A stretch of DNA of 64,000 nucleotides, taken from Saccharopolyspora shandongensis. GTDB lineage: Bacteria; Actinomycetota; Actinomycetes; Mycobacteriales; Pseudonocardiaceae. The stretch lies in NCBI RefSeq assembly GCF_900106995.1, contig NZ_FNOK01000004.1:62001-126000 (forward strand). Direction: 5' to 3'. The notes under the pieces were generated by a model. The model ran no database searches. It had not been told where the DNA came from and was given only the letters and a program-made list of their open reading frames with translations. Shown here piece by piece: positions 47,140 to 56,318 of this stretch (its first letter is position 1; the number at the start of each line of letters is the position of its first letter). Position numbers and translations under genes: made by a program.

Positions 47140-47796
47140 GTGCGCGTGCTTCTCGTCGAGGACGACGACGGCGTGGCGGATGCGCTCGTCGACGTCCTCG
47201 CCGCGCACGGCCACCAGCCCACCCGGGTCTCGCGCGGCGCGGACGCGCTGACCCGGCACCGGGATCACGACCTGGTGCTGCTCGACCTGGGCCTGCCGGA
47301 CGCCGACGGCCTCGACGTGCTGCGGAAGCTGCGCCGGGTCGGGCCGATCCCGGTGGTGGTGCTGACCGCCCGCGGCGAGGAGCGGATGGTGGTCCGCGGC
47401 CTGCGTTCCGGCGCGGACGACTACCTGGTCAAGCCGGTGCGGATGGCGGAGCTGCTGGCCCGGATCGAGGCGGTGGCCCGGCGCGGTCGCCCGGCGGCCG
47501 CGGCCGCCGACGAGGTCCGGGTCGGCGACGTGCTGGTGGACCTGCGGACCCGCCGGGTGCGGGTCGGCGACCGCGACGTGGAGCTGACGCCGAAGGAGTT
47601 CGACGTGCTCGCGGTGCTGGCCGGCGAGGCGGGCAGCGCGGTGAACCGGCAGCGCCTGATGGACGAGGTCTGGGGCGACGCCTACCTGGCGGTCTCGCGG
47701 TCCCTGGACGTGCACATCGCGCAGCTGCGCGCCAAGCTGGGCCGCCCGGAGCTGCTGGTGACGATCCGCGGCTTCGGCTACCGGTTCGGGGAGTGA
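47140..47796 (+). CDS. OmpR-family response regulator
   Basis: A 218-residue regulator. The receiver has V-E-D-D-D and the phospho-Asp in V-L-L-D-L-G-L-P-D, followed by a winged-helix DNA-binding domain (E-L-T-P-K-E-F-D-V-L, R-S-L-D-V-H-I-A-Q-L-R-A-K-L). It resembles TctD-type regulators of carboxylate transport. GTG 47140 has GGAGG at the right distance. It lies 45 bp after the transporter gene, so the transporter may be its target and in the same operon. Confidence 0.93.
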   Translation: MRVLLVEDDDGVADALVDVLAAHGHQPTRVSRGADALTRHRDHDLVLLDLGLPDADGLDVLRKLRRVGPIPVVVLTARGEERMVVRGLRSGADDYLVKPVRMAELLARIEAVARRGRPAAAAADEVRVGDVLVDLRTRRVRVGDRDVELTPKEFDVLAVLAGEAGSAVNRQRLMDEVWGDAYLAVSRSLDVHIAQLRAKLGRPELLVTIRGFGYRFGE

Positions 47797-47841
47797 GCGG
47801 TGAGCACGCGTCCGGCGCACCGGTGCGGCGACGCCAGGCGG

Positions 47842-47901
47842 CGGTTTCGCGCGAAACCGGCACCGCCAGGCACGCGGAATGGCGGTTTCGCGCGAAATCG
47901 C
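47842..47901. repeat. Two copies of palindrome GGTTTCGCGCGAAA between regulator and kinase
   Basis: CGGTTTCGC/GCGAAACCG (47842-47859) is a perfect 18-bp palindrome. GCGGTTTCGC/GCGAAATCGC (47882-47901) repeats it with one mismatch, 40 bp later. They sit in the 176-bp gap between the response regulator and its kinase, an unusual place for a spacer in such operons. They could be a cruciform, a binding site or a mobile palindromic repeat. Confidence 0.65.
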
Positions 47902-47972
47902 CGCTCCTCCCCGCACGGCCGCCCAGCGGATTCGCCGCCGTGCTCGCGGCCTACTGACTTCGGTGACCGCTG

Positions 47973-49346
47973 ATGCGCCGGCGCTTGTTGCTGGTGCTGC
48001 TCACCTTCTCGGTCCTCGCGGTGGCGGGGTTCGCCGCTCCGCTGCTTCGCGCCACCGCCGCGGAGCGGACGCAGCAGCTGGTGCTCGCCCGCACCGCCGA
48101 CCTCGACCGGTTCGCCGCGCTCGCCGACCACGCGTTCGGCACCGGCGACACCGACCAGCTGCGCGCCGAGGCGAGCCGCTACGCGGAGCTCTACGGCGAG
48201 CCGCTGGTGGTGGTCGACACCAACCGGGTGCCGGTCGTGGAGACCGGCGGCATGCGCGCCTCCGACGTCGCCGAGTCGATCGACAAGGCGCTGCGCAACG
48301 AGCTGGCCGGGCCGGTGCCGTGGCTGCGGCCGTGGTCCGAGGGCGAGCTGATCCGCTACCGGCCGGTCGGTGACGGCACGCGGGTGACCGGCGCGGTCGT
48401 CCTGCGCGCCTCGGTGCAGCACGCGACGCAGGACATCGCCGCGCGGTGGGCGCTGATCGTGGCGGGCGCGCTGAGCGCCTTGGTGGTGTGCGGGCTGCTG
48501 GCATTGGTGCTGGCCCGGTGGATCCTGCGGCCGCTGGCGGAGTTGCGGGCCGGGGTGCGGGCGGTCGGCGCCGGATCGCGCCGCTCGCGGGTTCCGGAGG
48601 ACGCCGGGCCGCCGGAGCTGCGGGAGCTGGCGGTGTCCTTCAACCGCATGTCGGAGGCGGTCGCGGACGCCGAGGAGCAGCAGCGGCGCCTCGTCGCCGA
48701 CGCGTCGCACCAGCTGCGGAACCCGATGGCCGCGCTGCGCCTGCGGGTCGACGCGCTGGAACGGCGGATCACGCCGGAGGGCGCGCGGACCTATCGGTCC
48801 ACTTTGGACGAGGTGGACCGGCTGGAGTCGCTGCTGGACCGGCTGCTGGCCCTGGCCACGGCGGATCGCGAAGCCGGCGGGTCCGCGGTGGAGCCCAGCG
48901 ACGTGGCGGCGGTGGCGGCCGACCGGATCGAGGCGTGGCGGCCGGCGGCCGAGGCGGCCGGGGTCCGGTTCGCCGCGGCCCGGCTCGACCACGCCGAGGC
49001 GGACCTCCCGGCCGACGACCTCGCCCAGATCCTCGACATCCTGCTGGACAACGCCATCAAGTACGCCGGATCGGCGGCGACCGTGTCGGTGCGCTGCGAG
49101 GCCGGGCCGGACAGCTGCGCGCTGACCGTCAGCGACACCGGCCCCGGCCTGTCCGATGCGGAGATATCCCTTGCCGCGCAACGCTTCTGGCGAGCCGGGC
49201 GGCATCGCGGCAGCCGCGGCACCGGGCTCGGGCTGGCCATCGCCGACCGGCTGGTGACCGGGCGCGGCGGCGCGCTGCGAATCGAGCCCGTCCGGCCGCA
49301 CGGGTTGTCGGTGCGGCTCGATCTGCCGGTAAGGGAGGAGACGTGA
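47973..49346 (+). CDS. Sensor histidine kinase (TctE-like)
   Basis: A 457-residue membrane kinase. TM1 spans about residues 5-25, then an extracytoplasmic sensor of ~125 residues, TM2 (about 155-180), HAMP, then the HisKA box D-A-S-H-Q-L-R-N-P and a HATPase domain with D-N-A-I-K-Y-A, S-D-T-G-P-G-L and R-G-T-G-L-G-L. It is the partner of the OmpR-type regulator. Its stop overlaps the TAXI lipoprotein start (GTGA), which suggests the lipoprotein is part of the sensing unit. Confidence 0.92.
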   Translation: MRRRLLLVLLTFSVLAVAGFAAPLLRATAAERTQQLVLARTADLDRFAALADHAFGTGDTDQLRAEASRYAELYGEPLVVVDTNRVPVVETGGMRASDVAESIDKALRNELAGPVPWLRPWSEGELIRYRPVGDGTRVTGAVVLRASVQHATQDIAARWALIVAGALSALVVCGLLALVLARWILRPLAELRAGVRAVGAGSRRSRVPEDAGPPELRELAVSFNRMSEAVADAEEQQRRLVADASHQLRNPMAALRLRVDALERRITPEGARTYRSTLDEVDRLESLLDRLLALATADREAGGSAVEPSDVAAVAADRIEAWRPAAEAAGVRFAAARLDHAEADLPADDLAQILDILLDNAIKYAGSAATVSVRCEAGPDSCALTVSDTGPGLSDAEISLAAQRFWRAGRHRGSRGTGLGLAIADRLVTGRGGALRIEPVRPHGLSVRLDLPVREET

Positions 49347-50254
49347 TTCGCCGCCGAGCCCTGCTCGCCCTGGCCGGAGCCGGGCTGGTCAGCGCCTGCA
49401 CCGGGCGGACGCCCGAGCGCACGCTGCGCATCGCCGCCGGCGAACCGGGCGGCTTCTACACGGCCTTCGCCGGCCAGCTGGCTGCCGAGGTTTCCGCGGC
49501 GGTGCCCGGCCTGCGGATGCCGGTGCTGAGCAGCCAGGGCAGCGTCGCCAACGTCGAGCTGCTGCGCGACGGGCTGGCCGACCTGGGCATGGTGCTCACG
49601 CACACCGCCGCGGCGGCGCAGAACGGCGATCTCGGCCCGCGGGTTCAGCTGCGCGCCCTCGGCCAGGTGTACGAGAACTACACGCAGCTCGTCGTGCTGG
49701 CCGGCAGTCCCGTGCACAACCTCGCCGAACTGGTCGGCCGCACGGTGTCGATCGGCGCGCCGAAGTCCGGGACGGCGTTGTTGGGGGCGCACCTGCTGGC
49801 GGCGCATCCCGGGGTGCGCCGCGAATCGCTGCCGCTGGAAGAAGCGATCGACGCGCTGGAACGCGGCCGGATCGATGCGCTGCTGTGGTCCGGCGGCCTG
49901 CCGACGCCGGTGCTCAAGACGCTCGACGACCGGGTCGGCATCCGCCTGCTCCCGCTCGATGCGGCGGAGGCCGGCTGCGGCCCGCTGTGCGACTCGGTGC
50001 TGGTGCCGCCCGGCGCCTACCGGCGGACCAGCCGGACCCCGACGGTCGGAGTGCCCAACATCCTGGCCTGCACGCCGGAACTCCCCGCCGACCTGGCCGA
50101 AGCGGTGGTCCGGGTCTTGGTGCTCCGAGCGCCGTTCCTGGTCCCGCAGCAGACGGTGGGCGCCCAGTTCCTGGACGTCCGGAACCTGATCAGCACCGGC
50201 GCGGTGCCGCTGCACCCGGGCGCCGAGCGCGCCTACCGCGACCTCCACGGCTGA
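49343..50254 (+). CDS. TAXI-family solute-binding lipoprotein
   Basis: A 303-residue exported binding protein. The signal peptide R-R-R-A-L-L-A-L-A ends in a lipobox L-V-S-A-C. The TAXI family (PF16868) features are A-G-E-P-G-G-F-Y, then S-S-Q-G-S-V-A-N-V-E-L-L and S-I-G-A-P-K-S-G-T-A. TAXI proteins normally feed TRAP transporters with glutamate or 2-oxoglutarate-like acids, but no TRAP permease gene is present. Coupling to the kinase by a GTGA overlap suggests a periplasmic ligand sensor for the two-component system. Confidence 0.85.
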   Translation: MIRRRALLALAGAGLVSACTGRTPERTLRIAAGEPGGFYTAFAGQLAAEVSAAVPGLRMPVLSSQGSVANVELLRDGLADLGMVLTHTAAAAQNGDLGPRVQLRALGQVYENYTQLVVLAGSPVHNLAELVGRTVSIGAPKSGTALLGAHLLAAHPGVRRESLPLEEAIDALERGRIDALLWSGGLPTPVLKTLDDRVGIRLLPLDAAEAGCGPLCDSVLVPPGAYRRTSRTPTVGVPNILACTPELPADLAEAVVRVLVLRAPFLVPQQTVGAQFLDVRNLISTGAVPLHPGAERAYRDLHG

Positions 50255-50271
50255 CCCGGCCGCGGAGAGCT

Positions 50272-50357
50272 CCCATTTTTGCCTAAAACTGGGAACCCCA
50301 ACGCCCCTACAACCGATCCAGCCAGGCGGAAAACTCCCAATTTTGCCTAAAACTGGG
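50272..50357. repeat. Second pair of GCCT-loop hairpins
   Basis: 50272-50293 has arms CCCATTTTT/AAAACTGGG. 50336-50357 has arms CCCAATTTT/AAAACTGGG. Both have loop GCCT and lie 64 bp apart, between the convergent TAXI and ceramidase genes. It is the same element and nearly the same spacing as at 7871-7957. Confidence 0.75.
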
Positions 50358-50423
50358 AACCTCCGTGACCTCCGCGGCCGCGTCGGGGCCGCGTTGTCGA
50401 CGCTCGGCGGATCCCCGGTGGCG

Positions 50424-52427
50424 TCAAGTGATCACGAAGGTCTGCGTGGTGCCGGTGAACGCGTTGATCGAGCCGTTCCAGCCGTTCTTCCAGTCGCCGT
50501 GGTGGACGATCCGGTAGCGGCCGGCCGGCGCGTTGTCCGGGACGTCCCAGGTGATCGTCGCCGTCGAGGTCGCGACGCCGCTGCGCGCCCAGCTGTACTT
50601 CGTCGACCAGTGCCGGTCGTCGGCCACGCGCCGCCACCCGCCGTCCACCTGGCGTTGGACCTCGGCGAAGGTGCCGCCGCGGCGCAGGTCGTTCTTCGGG
50701 TGGCCGGTCACGAACACCGCCGAGACCTGTTCGCCGCGCCGGTAGCGGTTGGCGGGTTCGGTGAGCACGTCGCCGAATTCGCGCCCCGGTGGCTTGTCGT
50801 CGAAGACCACGCCGGGCTGGAAGTTGATCAGCTTGCCGCGCAGGTCGCGCGGCGTCGGCCCGGGCGGGACCGGCTTCCCGGACCTCATCGCGGCGGCCAG
50901 CCGGGTGAACTCCTGCTGGTAGGCGGGCAGCGTGTACCTGCCGAACAGGGTGGAGGCGCCCTCGTACTGCTGGGCGTCGTACTCCTCCGGCGTGGTCACG
51001 TACTGGCTGTACGCGTTGGCGTAGCCCTGCATCAGCACGTTCTCCAGCGGCACGCCCAGCTCGTCGGCGACGGCGCGGCAGATCCGCAGCCCGGCCACGA
51101 TGGTGTACTCGGCGGGCCCGGCCACCAGGTGCAGCTGGCCGATCCGGATCAGTTGCAGCGGCAGCACTTCCGGGCACCACGGGTAGGGCTTCATCGCGCC
51201 GAAGGGCACCGCGATCGGCTTGGGCGCCTGCGCGTCGGCCAGCCCCGCCGGGACGGGCGCGTCGGCGCCGCCGAGCCAGTCCAGGAACGGGTTGCGGATG
51301 CCCTCGGGAATCGGGAGTCCAGGGCCGTCTTCGCGGCTTCCGGCGAGCATGGACACGCCGATCGCGGCGGTGCAGGTGGAGTGCTGCTCGCCGTCCGGCG
51401 TGAACCGACCGTCCACTGTGACCTTCGACATGTCCACGAAGCACATCCGGTGGTCCACCGCGCCGCCGAGCTGCTCCCGCGCTGCGTCGAAAGCGCGCTT
51501 GGCGGCGCGGAACTGGCGATCGCCGATGATCCGGGTGTTCTCGAACTCGTCGTCGGTCGGGCCCGAACCGGGCGCCAGGTTCAGGTTCGGCGACATGTCG
51601 CCGGAGTTGGTCTGCGCGAAGCAGGCGACGAAGTCGTCGCCGCGCTGTTCCCAGGCGAACGCCGCGTAGCCCTTGTTGTCCGAGCTGATCAGCCGGTTCT
51701 CGTTGGTCATCGAGGTGCCGTGGGTGGCGAACCAGGTGATCGCGCCGACGTCCCGGCCGCCCTGCGCGAACCGCAGCACGGTGACCGCCGGGTCGATGGC
51801 CAGCGGGAAGTGGTCCTTGTCCGCGCTGGGGTTGAGGTCGAACGCGCTGCGCGACCGGTTCACGCTGGCATCGGTCAGCAGGGCCCGGCCGAGGTTCAGG
51901 GTGCCGGGCTTGAGGTCGTCGTGCGCCCGGGAGATCGCTTCGACGATCCCGTCCACGACGGCGTTGTAGGTCTGCTCCTGGAAGCCGAGGATCGACAGGT
52001 CGTAGGCGGCGTAGTGCGAGTCGCCGCCGCACGCTGCGTGCGTGTGCGTGGCGTTGAGCAGCACGTTCTGCTCGGTGTAGAGCCCGCCGTGGGTTTCGGC
52101 GAGCTTGCGCAGAACCCCTTGGTGCACCGACTGGAACAGCGCGCCGAGCTCGGCGGTGACGAACGCGATGCGCTTGTCGCCGTCGGCCACGATGAATGCG
52201 CGCGCGAGGGTGCGCAGGTGGATGCCCGCGGTCTGCTGCTGGGGCATCGAGTAGCCCATCATGCCGTTCTCGGCGGCCGGGCCGGTCACGTCGGCGATGC
52301 CCCGGCCGACCAGGTAGGCGCCGGTCGGGCGGGCGGGTTCAGCGGCGGCGCTGGTGCCGCCGAGCGCCGAAGCGACCAGCGGTGCCGCCGCGGCGGCGGC
52401 CAGCACACGTCTCCTGGCAACGGGCAT
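50424..52427 (-). CDS. Secreted neutral/alkaline ceramidase
   Basis: A 667-residue exported amidase that would hydrolyse ceramide to sphingosine and fatty acid. A Tat/Sec-like signal (A-R-R-R-V-L-A-A then a hydrophobic run ending A-A-A-E) precedes the catalytic domain. That domain has G-R-G-I-A-D-V-T-G-P-A, zinc-ligand N-A-T-H-T-H, T-H-G-T-S-M and the nucleophile in Q-T-N-S-G-D-M-S-P-N (Ser275). An immunoglobulin-like C-terminal domain ends the protein, as in the Pseudomonas enzyme. The substrate may be host or environmental sphingolipid, since actinomycetes rarely make ceramide. It is a single gene. Confidence 0.92.
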   Translation of the reverse strand: MPVARRRVLAAAAAAPLVASALGGTSAAAEPARPTGAYLVGRGIADVTGPAAENGMMGYSMPQQQTAGIHLRTLARAFIVADGDKRIAFVTAELGALFQSVHQGVLRKLAETHGGLYTEQNVLLNATHTHAACGGDSHYAAYDLSILGFQEQTYNAVVDGIVEAISRAHDDLKPGTLNLGRALLTDASVNRSRSAFDLNPSADKDHFPLAIDPAVTVLRFAQGGRDVGAITWFATHGTSMTNENRLISSDNKGYAAFAWEQRGDDFVACFAQTNSGDMSPNLNLAPGSGPTDDEFENTRIIGDRQFRAAKRAFDAAREQLGGAVDHRMCFVDMSKVTVDGRFTPDGEQHSTCTAAIGVSMLAGSREDGPGLPIPEGIRNPFLDWLGGADAPVPAGLADAQAPKPIAVPFGAMKPYPWCPEVLPLQLIRIGQLHLVAGPAEYTIVAGLRICRAVADELGVPLENVLMQGYANAYSQYVTTPEEYDAQQYEGASTLFGRYTLPAYQQEFTRLAAAMRSGKPVPPGPTPRDLRGKLINFQPGVVFDDKPPGREFGDVLTEPANRYRRGEQVSAVFVTGHPKNDLRRGGTFAEVQRQVDGGWRRVADDRHWSTKYSWARSGVATSTATITWDVPDNAPAGRYRIVHHGDWKNGWNGSINAFTGTTQTFVIT

Positions 52428-52519
52428 GTGCCTGCACTCCTCGATGAATGCGAATCAAATTCACGTTCTTGATCGAGGGGAGGCTACGTGATCCCGTTCA
52501 CGCTGCCAAGGGGCCGATG

Positions 52520-53083
52520 TCAGGCCATCAGGGCGCCGACCAGGCTGTCCTGGACCCAGGTGAGCCACTGGTAGACGCCCAGGTGCTCGCGGCGCATGTC
52601 GTCGTCGGGCACGTCGTCCGGCATGTCCTCGTCCACGTCCAGCGCCGTGCCCAGCGCCAGCCGGACGTCGTTGATCGCCGCCAGCCAGCCGTCGGCCTGC
52701 TCACCGGTCAGCTTGACCCGGCCGCCCATCGGCGGGCACGTCTCCAGCACCAGCGCGGCCGCCCCGGTCTTGGCCTCCAGCAACCCCGGCTCGTGCAGCG
52801 AGCGCATCGCGCCGGCCGCGTCCGACTCCTCCTCGTCGGTCTCGCCGGTGATCGGGTCGCGCCGGTAGAAGTCCGGCAGCAGCCGCGCCAGCACGCGGTC
52901 CTCCGGCGGCGTCGTCGGCCCGGTGCGGATGCCGGTCAGCTCGGCCAGCTCGTCCTGCGGCGCCTCGTCGGCGCGGGCGGTGAGCATGTCCTTGAGCTGC
53001 CCCACCAGACCCCGGATGACCGCGGCCTCCTGTTGCGACAGCTCGGCCAGCACGTGACCGTTCTTGCGGGTCCAGCCTTCCAC
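52520..53083 (-). CDS. DUF2017 protein (Rv1332-like)
   Basis: A 187-residue acidic protein of unknown function, always found next to clpS in actinobacteria. It is mostly helical, with L-S-Q-Q-E-A-A-V-I-R-G-L-V near the N-terminus and a run of acidic residues (D-E-D-M-P-D-D-V-P-D-D-D) near the C-terminus. The GTG at 53083 directly abuts the clpS stop with no gap, so the two are co-translated. The conserved pairing hints at a role with the Clp adaptor, but this is inference. Confidence 0.85.
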   Translation of the reverse strand: MEGWTRKNGHVLAELSQQEAAVIRGLVGQLKDMLTARADEAPQDELAELTGIRTGPTTPPEDRVLARLLPDFYRRDPITGETDEEESDAAGAMRSLHEPGLLEAKTGAAALVLETCPPMGGRVKLTGEQADGWLAAINDVRLALGTALDVDEDMPDDVPDDDMRREHLGVYQWLTWVQDSLVGALMA

Positions 53084-53377
53084 TCAGGAATCCTTCTGCA
53101 TCGTCGCCCACAGGCCGGCGGCATGCAGCTTCGCCACGTCTCCCTCGACCTTCTCCTTGGAGCCCGAGGAAACCACCGCCTTGCCCTTGTGGTGCACGTC
53201 CAGCATCAACTTCGTCGCATGATCCCGGGTGTAACCGAAGATCTTCTGGAGCACGTAGGTCACGTAGGACATCAGGTTGACCGGGTCATTCCACACCACG
53301 GTCACCCACGGCTTGTCCTCGGTACCGAGTGCATCCGGTTCGAGTTGCGCGCGCTCGATTTCAGCGGGCGAGGTCAT
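53084..53377 (-). CDS. clpS: ATP-dependent Clp protease adaptor ClpS
   Basis: A 97-residue N-end-rule adaptor that delivers substrates to ClpC/ClpP. Family core: [16 protein letters not shown], with the conserved D-P-V-N and the later [13 protein letters not shown] 53377 is chosen by family length. Upstream in-frame sequence overlaps the pncB promoter. It is divergent from pncB by 111 bp and followed immediately by the DUF2017 gene. Confidence 0.94.
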   Translation of the reverse strand: MTSPAEIERAQLEPDALGTEDKPWVTVVWNDPVNLMSYVTYVLQKIFGYTRDHATKLMLDVHHKGKAVVSSGSKEKVEGDVAKLHAAGLWATMQKDS

Positions 53378-53475
53378 GGCCCCATCGTCGCACGCGGCCG
53401 TCACAGCAGTGTCGACCGCACGGGCAAACCCGGCACGCACGGGGTTCGCGCCGCGAACGCACGCCGACCACCACG

Positions 53476-53481
53476 TAATCT
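53476..53481 (+). promoter_or_regulatory. -10 box for leaderless pncB
   Basis: TAATCT lies exactly 7 nt before ATG 53489, and no ribosome-binding site is present between them. Confidence 0.5.
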
Positions 53482-53488
53482 CTGCGGC

Positions 53489-54793
53489 ATGAGCTCTCCG
53501 ACGGGTAGCACCGCGCTGCTGACGGACCAGTACGAGCTGACGATGCTCGCGAGTGCGCTGCGGGACGGCACCGCACACCGCCCGTGCACCTTCGAGGTGT
53601 TCACCCGGCGGCTGCCGGACGGCCGCCGCTACGGGGTCACCGGCGGCACCGGCCGGGTGCTCGACGCGATCGAGAACTTCCGGTTCGGCGAGGCCGAACT
53701 CGAACAGCTCGCCGCCACCCGAGTCGTGGACGACGCGACCCTGGAGTGGCTGCGCGACTACCGGTTCCAGGGGCAGGTCGACGGCTATCCCGAGGGCGAG
53801 CTCTTCTTCCCCGGCTCCCCGCTGCTGACCGTGCGCGGCACGTTCGCCGAGGCAGTGGTGCTCGAGACGCTGGTGCTGTCGATCCTCAACCACGACAGCG
53901 CGATCGCCGCCGCCGCGGCCCGGATGGTGTCGGCGGCCAACGGCCGACGCATGATCGAGATGGGCTCGCGGCGCACGCACGAGGAAGCGGCCGTGGCCGC
54001 GGCGCGGATCGCCTACCTGGCCGGCTTCACCGCCACCTCGAACCTGGAGGCGGGCCGCCGCTACGGCATCCCGACCGCGGGCACGGCGGCGCACGCCTTC
54101 ACGCTGCTGAACGACTCCGAGCGCGCCGCCTTCGAATCCCAGATCGCCTCGCTGGGCACCGGCACCACGCTGCTGGTCGACACCTACGACATCACCCGCG
54201 GCATCGAGCTCGCGGTGGAGATCGCCGGGACCGGGCTGGGCGCGATCCGGATCGACTCCGGCGACGTCGGCGTGCTCGCCCAGCAGGCCCGCGACCAGCT
54301 CGACGGGCTCGGCGCGACGGGCACCCGGATCGTCGTCTCCGGCGACCTCGACGAGTACGCCATCGCCGCGCTGCGCGCCGAGCCGGTCGACGGCTACGGG
54401 GTGGGCACGGCGCTGGTCACCGGCTCCGGCGCGCCGACCGCCGAGATGGTCTACAAACTGGTGGAGGTCGAGGGCCGTCCGGTCGCGAAGCGCAGCTCGC
54501 ACAAGACGTCCCGCGGCGGCCGCAAGGCCGCGGTGCGGCGGTACAAGGAGACCGGTACCGCCGTGGAAGAGGTCGTCTACCAGGTCGCGCCGGGCGCCGC
54601 CGAGCCGGTGCTCGGGCCGCACGACCGGTTCCTGCAGATCCCGCTGATCCGGGATGGGAAACGGGCCGAGGGCGTGCCGACGCTGGAGGAGGACCGGCAG
54701 CGGCTGCGGCATGCGCTGGTGACGCTGCCGTGGGAGGGCCTCAAGCTCTCGCACGGCGAACCGGCGATCCCGACGGTCTTCCACGAGGCCTGA
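53489..54793 (+). CDS. pncB: Nicotinate phosphoribosyltransferase
   Basis: A 434-residue NAD-salvage enzyme that makes nicotinate mononucleotide from nicotinate and PRPP. Markers are T-D-Q-Y-E-L-T-M near the start, [17 protein letters not shown], the PRPP-site I-R-I-D-S-G-D-V and V-S-G-D-L-D-E-Y. The autophosphorylated histidine is in this family's H-A-F segment. A -10 box 7 nt before the ATG implies a leaderless mRNA. The nicotinamidase gene 57 bp downstream supplies its substrate. Confidence 0.95.
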   Translation: MSSPTGSTALLTDQYELTMLASALRDGTAHRPCTFEVFTRRLPDGRRYGVTGGTGRVLDAIENFRFGEAELEQLAATRVVDDATLEWLRDYRFQGQVDGYPEGELFFPGSPLLTVRGTFAEAVVLETLVLSILNHDSAIAAAAARMVSAANGRRMIEMGSRRTHEEAAVAAARIAYLAGFTATSNLEAGRRYGIPTAGTAAHAFTLLNDSERAAFESQIASLGTGTTLLVDTYDITRGIELAVEIAGTGLGAIRIDSGDVGVLAQQARDQLDGLGATGTRIVVSGDLDEYAIAALRAEPVDGYGVGTALVTGSGAPTAEMVYKLVEVEGRPVAKRSSHKTSRGGRKAAVRRYKETGTAVEEVVYQVAPGAAEPVLGPHDRFLQIPLIRDGKRAEGVPTLEEDRQRLRHALVTLPWEGLKLSHGEPAIPTVFHEA

Positions 54794-54850
54794 GCTTCCC
54801 GCCAGGCCCGGCGGCATTCCAGAATTGCGGTAACGGCAAGGGGGGACGTG

Positions 54851-55420
54851 ATGACCAAAGCGTTGATCATCGTGGACGTGCAGAACGACTTCTGCGAGGG
54901 CGGCTCGCTGGCGGTGGCCGGCGGCGTCGGCGTGGCGACGGAGATCTCGCGGTACCTCGCGGGATTCGACCACGACCACGTGGTGGCCACCCGCGACTAC
55001 CACATCGACCCGGGCGCGCACTTCAGCGACGAGCCGGACTTCGTCAGCTCCTGGCCGCGGCACTGCGTGGCGGGCACTCCCGGCGCGGCGTTCCACCCGG
55101 AGCTGGACGTGGGCCCGGTGGAAGCGGTGTTCTCGAAGGGCCAGTACAGCGCCGGCTACTCGGGCTTCGAGGGCATCGACCTGCGGGACCGGCCGCTGCG
55201 CGACTGGCTGGCCGACCACGGCGTCCGCCGGGTCGACGTCGTGGGCATCGCGATGGACCACTGCGTACGGGCGACGGCGCTCGACGCGGTCCGGGCGGGC
55301 CTGGACACCACGGTGCTCCTGGGGCTCACGGCGGGCGTCTCCCGCGAGACGGTCGACGCGGCCCTCTCGGACCTCGACGCCGCGGGCGTGAACCTGATCG
55401 GCGAACCGGTGGTCCGGTAG
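54851..55420 (+). CDS. pncA: Nicotinamidase
   Basis: A 189-residue amidase turning nicotinamide to nicotinate (and activating pyrazinamide where tested in mycobacteria). The triad is Asp in I-V-D-V-Q-N-D-F, Lys in F-S-K-G-Q-Y and Cys in [10 protein letters not shown]. The metal site is [13 protein letters not shown] 54851 follows AAGGGGGG. A GTG one codon earlier is the alternative. It lies 57 bp after pncB in the same direction, giving a two-step salvage operon that ends in a strong hairpin. Confidence 0.94.
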   Translation: MTKALIIVDVQNDFCEGGSLAVAGGVGVATEISRYLAGFDHDHVVATRDYHIDPGAHFSDEPDFVSSWPRHCVAGTPGAAFHPELDVGPVEAVFSKGQYSAGYSGFEGIDLRDRPLRDWLADHGVRRVDVVGIAMDHCVRATALDAVRAGLDTTVLLGLTAGVSRETVDAALSDLDAAGVNLIGEPVVR

Positions 55421-55443
55421 CGGCGTTTTCGCTGGTAGCGGCT

Positions 55444-55482
55444 CGTGAGTCCGGTGGGGCGCGGTGCCCCGCCGGACTCACG
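55444..55482 (+). terminator. Strong hairpin after pncA
   Basis: A 17-bp stem with one mismatch (CGTGAGTCCGG-T-GGGGC with GCCCC-G-CCGGACTCACG) and loop GCGGT, 23 bp after the pncA stop. Confidence 0.85.
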
Positions 55483-55582
55483 CCGCTGCAGAGGCGGTAG
55501 TTCCGGAAAGAGCAACGGCACCGGCGCGAAATGCCCATCGTCGGCTCTCGCGAAGCAGCACCGGAGAGGATCGAGCGAGGGT

Positions 55583-56269
55583 GTGGCTGCGGAACTGACC
55601 GAGTACGAGCAGCGCTACGTCGACATGCTGGGCGAGCTGCGGAATTCACCGGCCATCGAGGTGCTCGAAGGCAAGGTGGATCGGGTAGTGCAGGCCTACG
55701 GCGACATCCCGACGGTCTTCGAGAAGCTCGCACGACGCTACGAACTCACCCTCGACCCGTCCCTGCAGAGCCGTTTCCCGCGCTTCCGGAGTTTGTCGTG
55801 CCTGTGGCAGACCACCGACGAACTCCCCCAGCTGACCGGCGAGTTCCTGCTTTCACACCTGTACTCGCAGGTGAGCGGCGGCCCGCTCGAGATCGCGGAG
55901 CACTTCCCCGAAGAGAGCGATCGCAGCCTGGCGCGCGAGTTGCGCGTGATCGACGACCACCCGGAAGGCGGCGGTGGATTCGCCGCGATGCGAATCCAGC
56001 CCCACGTCCGGTTCCCGGAGCTCTGGTACTTCACGATCGCCCACGGCTTCCAGCTCCTCGACATCGGCTACCGCGAGTACTTCGACAACCTGCTGATCAC
56101 GAAGGGCGTCCACGGCTGGCAGCACCTCTTCGCCGACGTCCGGCTGCACGCGGATGAGTACATCCACGCGCGGAAGCGCCTCACCACGATGCTGCAGGTC
56201 CTCCCCGAGATCTTCCCGGGCCACGACTACGAGCCCCTCCGGGCCCGGCTCGCGCAGCGGCTGCGGTAG
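55583..56269 (+). CDS. Hypothetical protein, unknown function
   Basis: A 228-residue soluble protein that I do not recognise. It is rich in aromatic and charged residues, with no signal peptide or TM segment. Notable stretches are W-Q-T-T-D-E-L-P-Q-L-T-G-E-F-L-L, then R-F-P-E-L-W-Y-F-T-I-A-H-G-F and G-V-H-G-W-Q-H-L-F-A-D-V. GTG 55583 is chosen since GGAGAGGA is about 12 bp upstream. The coding frame has normal GC-rich third positions. It sits between pncA and dinG, where the mycobacterial order has no such gene. Confidence 0.7.
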   Translation: MAAELTEYEQRYVDMLGELRNSPAIEVLEGKVDRVVQAYGDIPTVFEKLARRYELTLDPSLQSRFPRFRSLSCLWQTTDELPQLTGEFLLSHLYSQVSGGPLEIAEHFPEESDRSLARELRVIDDHPEGGGGFAAMRIQPHVRFPELWYFTIAHGFQLLDIGYREYFDNLLITKGVHGWQHLFADVRLHADEYIHARKRLTTMLQVLPEIFPGHDYEPLRARLAQRLR

Positions 56270-56306
56270 CGCGGGGGCATCGGGGCTCGTGGACAGGGGT
56301 GCGCGG

Positions 56307-56312
56307 TAGTTT
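56307..56312 (+). promoter_or_regulatory. -10 box for leaderless dinG
   Basis: TAGTTT lies 6 nt before GTG 56319, with no ribosome-binding site in between. Confidence 0.4.
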
Positions 56313-56318
56313 CTTCTC

